A stretch of DNA of 64,000 bases, from assembly GCA_016936395.1 (NCBI GenBank), contig JAFGXY010000055.1, forward strand, positions 1 through 64,000, in the 5' to 3' direction. This stretch comes from Paracoccaceae bacterium. Its GTDB lineage: Bacteria > Pseudomonadota > Alphaproteobacteria > Rhodobacterales > Rhodobacteraceae. Every line of letters starts with the position of its first letter. Within the stretch, counting starts at the first letter, position 1. The position numbers were made by a program, and so were the translations under genes. This document shows positions 56,167 to 63,618 of this stretch, piece after piece. The notes under the pieces are model-generated. The model had not been told where the DNA came from and did not search any database. It worked only from the letters and a program-made list of their open reading frames with translations.

Positions 56167-56198
56167 ATTGCCTGCCTATCCCGTCCAGCATGGATCAG

Positions 56199-56879
56199 AT
56201 GAAACGTTACGCCGTCTATTATGCCCCACGCCCCGGTGCCTTTGCCACCCGCGCCGCCGCGTGGCTGGGCTGGGACGTGGCGCTTGGTCAGCCGGTGGCG
56301 CAGCCCGATCTGCCCGGCCTTCCCGCGCCTGCCGCCCTGTTGACCGCCGACCCGCGCAAATATGGCTTTCATGGCACCATCCGGGCGCCGTTTCGCCCGG
56401 CCGCAGGGCAGACTGGCACCGACATCGCCGACACCGTGGCACACCTTGCGCACAGCTTGCCGCCTTGCGTCTGCGACGGCCTGCATCTTGAAATCCTGCA
56501 TGGTTTTCTGGCGCTGACGCCAACGGGCGACGAAACCGCCCTGCTGGCACTGGGGGCTGCCGTGGTGGAAGGCACAAATGCCTTGCGTGCGCCCCTGACG
56601 GCGGCCGAGGTCGCCAAGCGCCGCCCCGAATCGCTTAACCCGCGCCAGCGCGAGTTGCTCGATCGCTGGGGCTATCCGCATGTGATGGAGGCATTTCGCT
56701 TTCATCTGACGCTGACCAGCCGTCTGCCCGCCGATCAGGCCGATCAGGCCGCCACGGTTCTGCGTGATCATTTCGCCCCGGTCCTGCCGCAGCCTTTTGT
56801 CATCAAAGACCTGTGCCTGTTCGGTGAAGACGCCGCCGGCTGCTTTCATCTGCTGCACCGCTATCCCCTGTCGGGCTGA
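56199..56879 (+). CDS. DUF1045 phosphonate-cluster protein (2H phosphoesterase-like)
   Basis: The 226-residue protein begins RYAVYYAPRPGAFATRAAAWLG and has two H-x-T signatures, YGFHGTIRAPF (about residue 55) and FRFHLTLTSRL (about 166). Together they define the 2H phosphoesterase fold. Members are recurrent in C-P lyase clusters, where a cyclic phosphate intermediate is opened, a reaction also done by PhnP or related enzymes; phnP is not seen here. ATG 56190 is three codons earlier and possible. It is divergent from phnM, and its 3' end overlaps the convergent phnN by 19 bases. Confidence 0.85.
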   Translation: MKRYAVYYAPRPGAFATRAAAWLGWDVALGQPVAQPDLPGLPAPAALLTADPRKYGFHGTIRAPFRPAAGQTGTDIADTVAHLAHSLPPCVCDGLHLEILHGFLALTPTGDETALLALGAAVVEGTNALRAPLTAAEVAKRRPESLNPRQRELLDRWGYPHVMEAFRFHLTLTSRLPADQADQAATVLRDHFAPVLPQPFVIKDLCLFGEDAAGCFHLLHRYPLSG

Positions 56880-57385
56880 AGCGCCGCCAACAGCCGGGCC
56901 ACGCCCACCTCTGGGCTGGCATCGTTCATCACCACACGCGGCACGATTCCCGCAGGCAGGGTAAAGCTGGCGCGCGCAAGGCGCGCCTTGATGTCCTCTA
57001 CATCCTCGCGCCCGCGCGCCGCCAGACGTGCGGCCAGAATGTCATCGGGTGCGGTTACCAGCACCACCACCAGACCCGGCAGCCGATCGCGCGCCTCAGC
57101 CAGCGCCGCGCGCGAGCCGTTGAAAACCACGTCCCCCGGCAGCGCCAATTGCGCCTTCGGGATGCCATAGCGCAGCCCATGCGCGTGCCAGTCCAAGGCG
57201 AACTCCCCCGCCTCCAGCCGCCGCTGAAACGCATCCTCGCTGACCGCTTCAAACGGCTCGCCGCCCGCCTCGGCGCTGCGGGTAATCACACGGCGCACGA
57301 TGTGCAGGTCGGGCCGCTGTGCCAGCGCGCCTGCCAGCAGCGTGTCCTTCCCGGCGCCAGACGGGCCGACCACGGCAAAGATCAT
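56861..57385 (-). CDS. phnN: Ribose 1,5-bisphosphate phosphokinase PhnN
   Basis: PhnN phosphorylates ribose 1,5-bisphosphate to PRPP and so returns the ribose of the C-P lyase pathway to nucleotide metabolism. The 174-residue protein has the P-loop VVGPSGAGKDTLL near the start, RRVITRSAEAGGEPFEAVS, FALDWHAHGLRYGIP and the R-x-x-R-E-D lid (ARGREDVEDIKARL). ATG 57385 overlaps the phnL stop by four bases, and the upstream ORF extension is inside phnL. It is the last gene of the phnG-N unit. Confidence 0.94.
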   Translation of the reverse strand: MIFAVVGPSGAGKDTLLAGALAQRPDLHIVRRVITRSAEAGGEPFEAVSEDAFQRRLEAGEFALDWHAHGLRYGIPKAQLALPGDVVFNGSRAALAEARDRLPGLVVVLVTAPDDILAARLAARGREDVEDIKARLARASFTLPAGIVPRVVMNDASPEVGVARLLAALQPDRG

Positions 57386-58074
57386 GCGGCAACCTTTGGC
57401 GTGAAGCCCGTAACATCCACCAGCCTGTCGCACACCCGGCCCCGCGCGCCTTCGTCATGGAAGATACCAAGTATCGCCGCGCCCCGCGCCTTTGCCTCTT
57501 CGATCAGGGTCAGCACAACCTCGCGGTTCACCGCATCCAGACTTGCGGTGGGCTCGTCCAGCAGCAGCACGGGGTAGGGGTGGGCAAAGCCGCGCGCGAT
57601 GTTTACCCGCTGCTGTTCGCCGCCGGAAAACGTGGTGGGCGACAGGCTCCACAACCGCTGCGGAATGTTCAGTCGCGCCAACAGCGACTCGGCCCGTGTC
57701 CGGGCAACGTCGGCCCTCACCCCCAGTTGCAACAACGGGTCCGCCACCACGTCTACCGTTGGCACCCGGGGCACCACGCGCAGGAACTGGCTGACATAGC
57801 CCAGGGTCTCGCGCCGCAGCCGGATGATCTGGCGCGGGCTGGCGGTTGCTACGTCAAGGCCCGCCACCCGCAGGCTGCCCCCGGCGGCCAGATAGTTGCC
57901 GTAAACCATCCGCATCAGCGTCGATTTGCCCGCACCCGATTGCCCGGTCAGCCCGACACATTCACCGGGTGCGACCACAAGTGCCGCGCCCGCCATCACC
58001 GGAATGACGGCACTGCCCTGATTGTGCAGGGTGAACGACTTCGACAGGCCGGAAATCTCGATCATCGCCGTCAT
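57382..58074 (-). CDS. phnL: C-P lyase ABC-type ATPase subunit PhnL
   Basis: PhnL is a non-transport ABC ATPase that joins PhnG-H-I-J-K to attach the phosphonate to adenine-derived ribose. The 230-residue protein has FTLHNQGSAVIPVMAGAALVV, Walker A LTGQSGAGKSTLMRMVYGNY, VSQFLRVVPRVPTVDVV, the signature FSGGEQQRVNIARGF and Walker B LLLDEPTASLD. No permease is linked. ATG 58074 overlaps the corA stop (ATGA); ATG 58065 is the alternative. Confidence 0.94.
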   Translation of the reverse strand: MTAMIEISGLSKSFTLHNQGSAVIPVMAGAALVVAPGECVGLTGQSGAGKSTLMRMVYGNYLAAGGSLRVAGLDVATASPRQIIRLRRETLGYVSQFLRVVPRVPTVDVVADPLLQLGVRADVARTRAESLLARLNIPQRLWSLSPTTFSGGEQQRVNIARGFAHPYPVLLLDEPTASLDAVNREVVLTLIEEAKARGAAILGIFHDEGARGRVCDRLVDVTGFTPKVAA

Positions 58075-59030
58075 AGCCAGCGCCTCCATTTGAAAAACAG
58101 ATAGGTTCCCACGGCCGAGGCCACCATCAGGCCAAGCGCCATCGGATAGCCCCAGACCCATTTCAGCTCTGGCATGACCTCAAAGTTCATCCCATAGGCA
58201 CTGGCGATCACGGTCGGCGGCAGGAACACCACCGCGACGATTGACACGATCTTGATGGTCTGGTTCTGGCTCAGGTTGATCATCCCCATGGTCGAATCAC
58301 TCGCCAGCGCCACGCGCGAAGACAGATGGTCGGCATGCACCTCCAACGCATGAATGTCGCGCATCAGGCCCTTGACCGGGGCCTTTAACGCTGTGCCGCG
58401 GTGTTCATCGGTCAGGGATTGGCCAAAGTAGCTGATCGCCCGCTCGATCGTCAGAAGCGATAGCCGCACCCGTGCGATCTGTTCGCCTTCGCGCCCGGTG
58501 CGTCGCAGCGCCGCCTGAAGCTGGTCGGCGTCGGTCGTGCCGGTATCGCTGTAGACTTCCCGTGCAAGGGTATCCAGCGCCCGGCCCGAGCTTTCCAGAA
58601 GGTCGGCCAGCCGGCCGATGATTTCCTCGATCAGGCTCAAGAACGCCTGTCCACTGTCGGCAATGCCCGGCCCCACCCGGTCGGCCCGTTCCGGATAGGT
58701 CGTAAAGGGCCGCGGATCGTGGTGCCGCACGGTGAAAAGCCGTTCTGGCGTGATGACAAAGGTCACCGGTCCTGACATGGCTTCCTTGGTGTCTGAAAGG
58801 CCGGGCAACACCACTGTGATGTAGTCAATGCCGTTTTCGCGGTACAATCGGTTCGAGACTTCGATCTCTTCCATCTCTGCAAGAGTTGGCACTTCAATGC
58901 CAAAGGCCTGTGCGGCCTTGACCTGCGAAGAAAGCGGGCGATACAGGTCAATCCAGACAGCGCCGTCCAGCGGTTGATCCGCCTCCAGTCTTTGCAGCTT
59001 TGCGCCTTGCGCCTGATAAGCAAACAACAT
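58071..59030 (-). CDS. CorA-family magnesium/divalent cation transporter in the phn operon
   Basis: The 319-residue protein has a large soluble N-terminal domain with long helices and two C-terminal membrane helices (about 255-280 and 291-313). The signature SAYGMNF is at the pore mouth between them. This is the CorA Mg2+/Co2+/Ni2+ channel layout. It lies between phnK (four-base gap) and phnL (ATGA overlap), so it is co-translated with the C-P lyase genes. A supply of Mg2+ for the ATP-using C-P lyase or uptake linked to phosphonate salts is conceivable, but unproven. Confidence 0.9.
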   Translation of the reverse strand: MLFAYQAQGAKLQRLEADQPLDGAVWIDLYRPLSSQVKAAQAFGIEVPTLAEMEEIEVSNRLYRENGIDYITVVLPGLSDTKEAMSGPVTFVITPERLFTVRHHDPRPFTTYPERADRVGPGIADSGQAFLSLIEEIIGRLADLLESSGRALDTLAREVYSDTGTTDADQLQAALRRTGREGEQIARVRLSLLTIERAISYFGQSLTDEHRGTALKAPVKGLMRDIHALEVHADHLSSRVALASDSTMGMINLSQNQTIKIVSIVAVVFLPPTVIASAYGMNFEVMPELKWVWGYPMALGLMVASAVGTYLFFKWRRWL

Positions 59031-59033
59031 TCA

Positions 59034-59828
59034 TCAGACCTGCAACACCGAGGATACCAGCAGCTGGCTATAGGCGTGCTGCGGATCGTCCAGCACCTGA
59101 TCGGTCAAACCCTGTTCCACGACACGCCCGCCTTTCATCACCATCAAACGGTCCGCCAGCAGCCGCACCACTGCCAGATCATGCGTCACGATGATAACCG
59201 AAAGCCCCAGGTCGCGCACCAGCCCGCGCAACAGGTCCAGCAACCGCGCCTGCACAGAAACATCCAGACCCCCGGTCGGCTCGTCCATGAACACCAGCCG
59301 CGGCCCGGTCACCAGATTGCGGGCGATCTGCAAGCGTTGCTGCATGCCGCCCGAAAACGCCGACGGCCGGTCGTCGATGCGGTCGGCGGCAATTTCCACC
59401 CGGCCCAGCCAATCGGTTGCAGTGTCGCGGATTGTGCCATAGTGCCTTGCGCCGATGGCCATCAGCCGTTCGCCCACATTGCCCCCGGCAGAAACCCCCA
59501 TCCGCAACCCATCGCGCGGGTTCTGGTGGACATAGGCCCATTCGGTGCGGCTCAGCCTGCGCCGTTCCGTTTCGGCCATGCCCAGAACATCGCGCCCGTC
59601 ATACGTCACGCTGCCCAGATCAGGCCGCAGATGCCCCGCCAGACAGGACAGCAACGTCGATTTACCCGAGCCACTTTCGCCCACAATCCCCAGAACTTCG
59701 CCGGGGAACAGGTCGAACGACACATCCAGACAGCCAACACGGGTGCCATAATATTTGGTCAGGCCGTCCACCTGGAAAAGGGGCTGCTCATTCCCCTTGG
59801 CACAAATACCCAATTCCACCGCTCCCAT
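59034..59828 (-). CDS. phnK: C-P lyase ABC-type ATPase subunit PhnK
   Basis: PhnK binds PhnJ in the C-P lyase core complex and is related to oligopeptide transporter ATPases. The 264-residue protein has LFQVDGLTKYYG, Walker A GESGSGKSTLLSCL, AYVHQNPRDGLRMGVSAGGN (family-specific), the signature FSGGMQQRLQIARNL and Walker B VFMDEPTGGLD. ATG 59828 overlaps the phnJ stop by one base (TGATG). The ORF extension upstream is inside phnJ. Confidence 0.95.
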   Translation of the reverse strand: MGAVELGICAKGNEQPLFQVDGLTKYYGTRVGCLDVSFDLFPGEVLGIVGESGSGKSTLLSCLAGHLRPDLGSVTYDGRDVLGMAETERRRLSRTEWAYVHQNPRDGLRMGVSAGGNVGERLMAIGARHYGTIRDTATDWLGRVEIAADRIDDRPSAFSGGMQQRLQIARNLVTGPRLVFMDEPTGGLDVSVQARLLDLLRGLVRDLGLSVIIVTHDLAVVRLLADRLMVMKGGRVVEQGLTDQVLDDPQHAYSQLLVSSVLQV

Positions 59829-60718
59829 CACGCGACACCCCCGGCCATTGCGACACCCAGCCGCCCCACATGCCCCGCCTCGCGGCGGCCCGTGCAGAAA
59901 TCGGTGTCCGAACAGACATACATCCGGCTGCCTGCATCGTCGGTAATCACCTCGTCCAGATAGCTGCCCTTGGCACCGCACAGGTCGCAGTCATGTGGTG
60001 CCTTGCTGGCCACGAACGGATGATCGTCGAAATCGAGGCTGACCACCTGCGTATAGGGTGGCACCGCATAGATCCGCTGCTCACGCCCCGCGCCGAACAA
60101 TTGGATCGCGGCATTGTCCCCCAATTTGGGGTTGTCGAACTTGGGGATCGGCGAGGGATCCATCACATAGCGCCCCTCCACCTTGACCGGATAGGCATAG
60201 CTGGTGGCAATCTCGCCATGCCGGGCGATGTCTTCATACAGCTTCACATGCATCAGCCCATATTCTTCCAGCTCATGCATCTTGCGCGTCTCGGTTTCGC
60301 GCGGCTCCAAAAACCGCAGCGGCTCGGGGATTGGCACCTGATAGACCAGTATTTGCCCCTCGGTCAGCGGCGTCTCCGGTATCCGGTGGCGGGTCTGGAT
60401 CACCGTCGCCTCCCCCGTCGCTTCGGTGACCGCAACGCCTGCGGTGCGTTGAAAGAACTTGCGGATGCTGACCGCGTTGGTGGTGTCATCGGCACCCTGG
60501 TCAATCACCTTCAGCCGGTCTTCTGGCACCAGGCAGGCCGCCGTCACCTGCACCCCGCCTGTGCCCCAACCGTAAGGCATCGGCATCTCGCGGCTGGCAA
60601 ACGGCACCTGATAGCCGGGCACCGCCACACCTTTCAGAATGGCACGACGGATCATCCGCTTGGTCTGTTCGTCCAGATAGGCGAAATTATAGGCATTAGT
60701 TTCAGAAGCTTGTGTCAT
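59828..60718 (-). CDS. phnJ: Alpha-D-ribose 1-methylphosphonate 5-phosphate C-P lyase PhnJ
   Basis: PhnJ is the radical SAM enzyme that breaks the C-P bond. The 296-residue protein starts YNFAYLDEQTKRMIRRAILKG and has GVQVTAACLVPEDRLKVIDQG and the iron-sulfur and radical cysteines CDLCGAKGSY plus CSDTDFC near residues 250-280. All four cysteines are present, so the enzyme should be active. ATG 60718 overlaps phnI (ATGA). It sits in an unbroken phnGHIJK order. Confidence 0.96.
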   Translation of the reverse strand: MTQASETNAYNFAYLDEQTKRMIRRAILKGVAVPGYQVPFASREMPMPYGWGTGGVQVTAACLVPEDRLKVIDQGADDTTNAVSIRKFFQRTAGVAVTEATGEATVIQTRHRIPETPLTEGQILVYQVPIPEPLRFLEPRETETRKMHELEEYGLMHVKLYEDIARHGEIATSYAYPVKVEGRYVMDPSPIPKFDNPKLGDNAAIQLFGAGREQRIYAVPPYTQVVSLDFDDHPFVASKAPHDCDLCGAKGSYLDEVITDDAGSRMYVCSDTDFCTGRREAGHVGRLGVAMAGGVA

Positions 60719-61797
60719 TCTGCCGCCTCCTGCATCGTCATGGCTTCGGCCCGCAGACGCCGCACCAGCTCCAGTTCCGACTGGAAATCCACGTAATGCG
60801 GCAGCTTGATGTGTTCCAGAAACCCGGTCGCCTGAATGTTGTCGCAGTGATACAGCACGAACTCCTCGTCCTGCGCCGGGGCGCCGATGTGGTCTTCGCC
60901 CAATTCTTTCCAACGCAGCGCCCGGTCCACCAGGCTCATGGCAATCGCCTTGCGCTCGGTCTGGCCGAACACCAGACCATAGCCGCGGGTAAACTGTGGC
61001 GGCTCGGTCTTGCTGCCCTTGAACTGGTTGACGGTCTCACATTCCGTCAACTCCACCTCGCCAATCTCGACGGCAAAGCCCAGCTCGGGGATCTCCATTT
61101 CCACCGCCACACGGCCGATGCGCAGCTCGCCGACAAAGGCATGGGTGCGTCCGTATCCGCGCTGCGTGGAATAGGCCATTGACAGGATGAATCCTTCATC
61201 CCCCCGCGTGATCGCCTGCAAGCGCAAAGGCCGGTCAGCGGGCAATTCCAGCGGAGTTCGGGTCAGATCGGCAGGTTGCGTGTCGTCGCGCGGGGCGTCC
61301 TCGATCAACCCGTCGCGGTTCAGGAAAGCGGTCACATGCGGCACCGGGCCGAGGGTGGCCGGGGCCTTGGCGGCGACCGGGGCTTCGCCTTCGGCGGCAA
61401 GGGCAAAGTCCAGCAAGCGGTGGGTATAATCGAAGGTCGGCCCCAGCACCTGACCACCGGGCAAATCCTTGAACGTCGCGCTGATCCGCCGATCCACTGC
61501 CATATCGGCGGTATCGACCGGCAGCGACGTGCCTAACCGGGGCAAGGTGGTGCGATAGGCGCGGATCAGGAAAATCGCCTCGATCAGGTCGCCGCGTGCC
61601 TGCTTTATCGCCAAAGCCGCAAGATCAGGGTCGAAAAGTGACCCTTCCGCCATCACCCGATTGACCGCCAGCTTCAACTGCTCGCGGATCTGCGGCAGCG
61701 TCAGTTCGGCAACCGCGGTATCCCCCCGGCGTTCTTCGGCCAGCCAGGCATGGGCGTTGTCGATGGCGCGCTCGCCCCCTTTGACAGCCACATACAT
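60715..61797 (-). CDS. phnI: C-P lyase core subunit PhnI
   Basis: PhnI is the nucleosidase-like subunit that, with PhnG, PhnH and PhnL, replaces adenine of ATP by the phosphonate. The 360-residue protein starts MYVAVKGGERAIDNAHAWLA. It also has MAEGSLFDPDLAALAIKQARGDLIEAIFLIRAYRTTL and ITRGDEGFILSMAYSTQRGYGRTH, all family-typical. Its start overlaps the phnH stop by one base and its stop overlaps phnJ by four. Confidence 0.95.
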   Translation of the reverse strand: MYVAVKGGERAIDNAHAWLAEERRGDTAVAELTLPQIREQLKLAVNRVMAEGSLFDPDLAALAIKQARGDLIEAIFLIRAYRTTLPRLGTSLPVDTADMAVDRRISATFKDLPGGQVLGPTFDYTHRLLDFALAAEGEAPVAAKAPATLGPVPHVTAFLNRDGLIEDAPRDDTQPADLTRTPLELPADRPLRLQAITRGDEGFILSMAYSTQRGYGRTHAFVGELRIGRVAVEMEIPELGFAVEIGEVELTECETVNQFKGSKTEPPQFTRGYGLVFGQTERKAIAMSLVDRALRWKELGEDHIGAPAQDEEFVLYHCDNIQATGFLEHIKLPHYVDFQSELELVRRLRAEAMTMQEAAE

Positions 61798-62366
61798 CAG
61801 ACATCCTCCACGATGGTTGAGCGGGGCAGGCCCGCCACCTGCGCACCGCAGGTCAGCAGAACGTCAAACCCAAGCGGGAACAGCGCCCGGTTTGCGCGGA
61901 ACGCCGCCACTTCGGGCAGCGACAAATGCGCCGCGTCCTTGATCCCCGGTCCGGTCAGCCTTGCGCCTGCCGCCTCCAGCCGATCCACCTCGACGATCAA
62001 CGTGGCCGAACGGTCGGGATAGTCCGGCTGGCCAATCCTGAAGCGGTGCAGCGGTTGCAGGTCTTGCCACCGGCCCAGCGCGAAATCGGCGTCTTCGGCG
62101 GCCACCAATGGCGCGCCGATGTGGAACGTCACCCAATCGCGCACCGCTGCGCAATCGGCAGCACCGGTCAGATGCAGCGGTGTCGTGCCATCAGCCAAGG
62201 TCAGCAGCGCCACCCCCGCCGCAACCGACAATGGCGCCGGGGGCGCCGCCCCTTCCAGCAGATGAATGGTGCCGGGCCGGGCCATCACCTCCAGCAAGCC
62301 GCGAAAGGCACGGGCCGATTGTTGCGGGGCTTTTGCAAAGCCGCCGGTCAGAGCATCGGATGTCAT
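61797..62366 (-). CDS. phnH: C-P lyase core subunit PhnH
   Basis: PhnH is a structural and catalytic-complex subunit with a PLP-transferase-like fold but no cofactor. The 189-residue protein has the start TGGFAKAPQQSARAFRGLLEVMARPG and the typical LTLADGTTPLHL and GTDTYPD-like stretch (GQPDYPDRSATLIVEVD). LTGPGIKDAAHLSL follows. It overlaps phnG by four bases and phnI by one. Length fits the family. Confidence 0.94.
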   Translation of the reverse strand: MTSDALTGGFAKAPQQSARAFRGLLEVMARPGTIHLLEGAAPPAPLSVAAGVALLTLADGTTPLHLTGAADCAAVRDWVTFHIGAPLVAAEDADFALGRWQDLQPLHRFRIGQPDYPDRSATLIVEVDRLEAAGARLTGPGIKDAAHLSLPEVAAFRANRALFPLGFDVLLTCGAQVAGLPRSTIVEDV

Positions 62367-62791
62367 TTGTCCTCTCCGCGCACCATGGTGAAGAAATCAA
62401 CCTTCGTCGACGCCGCTTTTTCGGCTCTGTCATGGCGGAAAGAGCTTGCTTCGGCCGCGAGCACAGCCACCACGTCCGAGTGCATCTGCGGTGCGGCACC
62501 TGTCTGCATCAGCGCGTCCACCACTGCGGCACGGGTGGCGTGGGTCTTGTCGCGCCCTTGGACATAGGCATGGCCGACCGGGCCATCCTCCAGCCGAACC
62601 GAACAGCGCGTCACCGTCATTTCGCCAAGGTTGAATGGCGCGCCCGTTCCGCCGACCCGGCCCTGCACCATCACCGACCCGATTTCGGGCGGCCGCAAAA
62701 AGCTGTGCCGGGGCAGGTCGGGCAGCAATGCTGCCAATCGCGCGGGCGGGGCCTTGGCCAACACCGACATCCAGCCTTTTCGATCCATCAT
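62363..62791 (-). CDS. phnG: C-P lyase core subunit PhnG
   Basis: PhnG is the small core subunit (142 residues) that dimerises with PhnI. It has the start RKGWMSVLAKAPPARLAALL and GSVMVQGRVGGTGAPFNLGEMTVTRCSVRL. GHAYVQGRDKTHATRAAVVDAL completes the match. It is the first gene of the leftward phnGHIJK-corA-phnL-phnN unit, and its control region carries the inverted repeat described separately. An ATG one codon later is an alternative start. Confidence 0.93.
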   Translation of the reverse strand: MMDRKGWMSVLAKAPPARLAALLPDLPRHSFLRPPEIGSVMVQGRVGGTGAPFNLGEMTVTRCSVRLEDGPVGHAYVQGRDKTHATRAAVVDALMQTGAAPQMHSDVVAVLAAEASSFRHDRAEKAASTKVDFFTMVRGEDK

Positions 62792-62815
62792 TTTGTGGCC
62801 CTCGACAGCTTGCAG

Positions 62816-62847
62816 ATTTGTCTAGCTTACTATACAACTAGACAAAT
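62816..62847. promoter_or_regulatory. PhnF-type operator between phnG and phnF
   Basis: The perfect inverted repeat ATTTGTCTAG (62816-62825) and CTAGACAAAT (62838-62847) has a 12-base spacer and lies 25 bases before phnG and 49 before phnF. GntR/HutC repressors bind such dyads, so PhnF probably controls both directions here. The core TGTCTAG/CTAGACA is AT-rich compared with the surroundings. Confidence 0.75.
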
Positions 62848-62895
62848 ACTACGCACAGAACCCGTCCGGCTCAACCCCCTGCTGATGAAGTTTTG

Positions 62896-63618
62896 ATGAC
62901 AAGACCCAGCGCCCGACAGCCGATCTGGAAATCGATCGCCGACACCTTGTCGGCCGAGATCGCCCAAGGCCACTACCGCCCCGGAGACAAATTGCCAACC
63001 GAGGCGCAGCTGGCCAGCCGCTTTGGCGTCAACCGGCACACGATTCGCCACGCGCTTGCCGGGCTTGCCGATCTTGGTACGGTCCATTCGCGGCGTGGAT
63101 CGGGCGTGTTTGTGGCCAGCCAGCCGACCGACTATCCGCTGGGCCGCCGGGTGCGGTTTCAACAAAACCTCGCGGCGAGCGGACGCAGCGCCTCGCGCAG
63201 CATCAGCCGAAGGGAGTCCCGCCCTTGCGATGTGCGTGAGGCCGAGGCGCTGCGCCTGACCCCCGGTGCCCTTGTCCATATCGTCGAAGGGCTGTCGCTG
63301 GCGGATGGTCAGCCGATGGCGGCGTTTCGGTCGGTGTTTCCCGCCGAAAGGTTCCCGGATCTGCTCGACAGGATCGAGAAGACCCAGTCCATTACCAGCG
63401 CGCTTTCTGACTGTGGGCTTGGCGATTATACGCGGCAATCCACCCGGATCACGGCGAAACTCGCTTCGGCGGTTCTGGCCTTGTCCTTGCAAATACCTGA
63501 GGGTGGGCCGATCCTGCGGTCGGTTGCGATCAACGTCGATGCGGATGGTATGCCGGTGGAATATGGCACCACATGGTTTGCGGGGGACAGGGTCACACTG
63601 ACCCATACCCCCGATTGA
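62896..63618 (+). CDS. phnF: GntR-family phosphonate regulator PhnF
   Basis: The 240-residue protein has a GntR winged helix (IWKSIADTLSAEIAQGHYRPGDKLPTEAQLA, then FGVNRHTIRHALAGLADLG and SRRGSGVFVA) and a UbiC/HutC effector domain from about residue 90. That is the PhnF architecture. It is divergent from phnG with the operator between, which fits repression of the phn genes and of itself. Start ATG 62896 is chosen over TTG 62893. Its TGA directly abuts the stop of the convergent acetyltransferase. Confidence 0.93.
   Translation: MTRPSARQPIWKSIADTLSAEIAQGHYRPGDKLPTEAQLASRFGVNRHTIRHALAGLADLGTVHSRRGSGVFVASQPTDYPLGRRVRFQQNLAASGRSASRSISRRESRPCDVREAEALRLTPGALVHIVEGLSLADGQPMAAFRSVFPAERFPDLLDRIEKTQSITSALSDCGLGDYTRQSTRITAKLASAVLALSLQIPEGGPILRSVAINVDADGMPVEYGTTWFAGDRVTLTHTPD

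Noticed and set aside
59417-60796. 459-codon plus-strand ORF
   Set aside because: Antisense to phnK and phnJ; no recognisable protein features.
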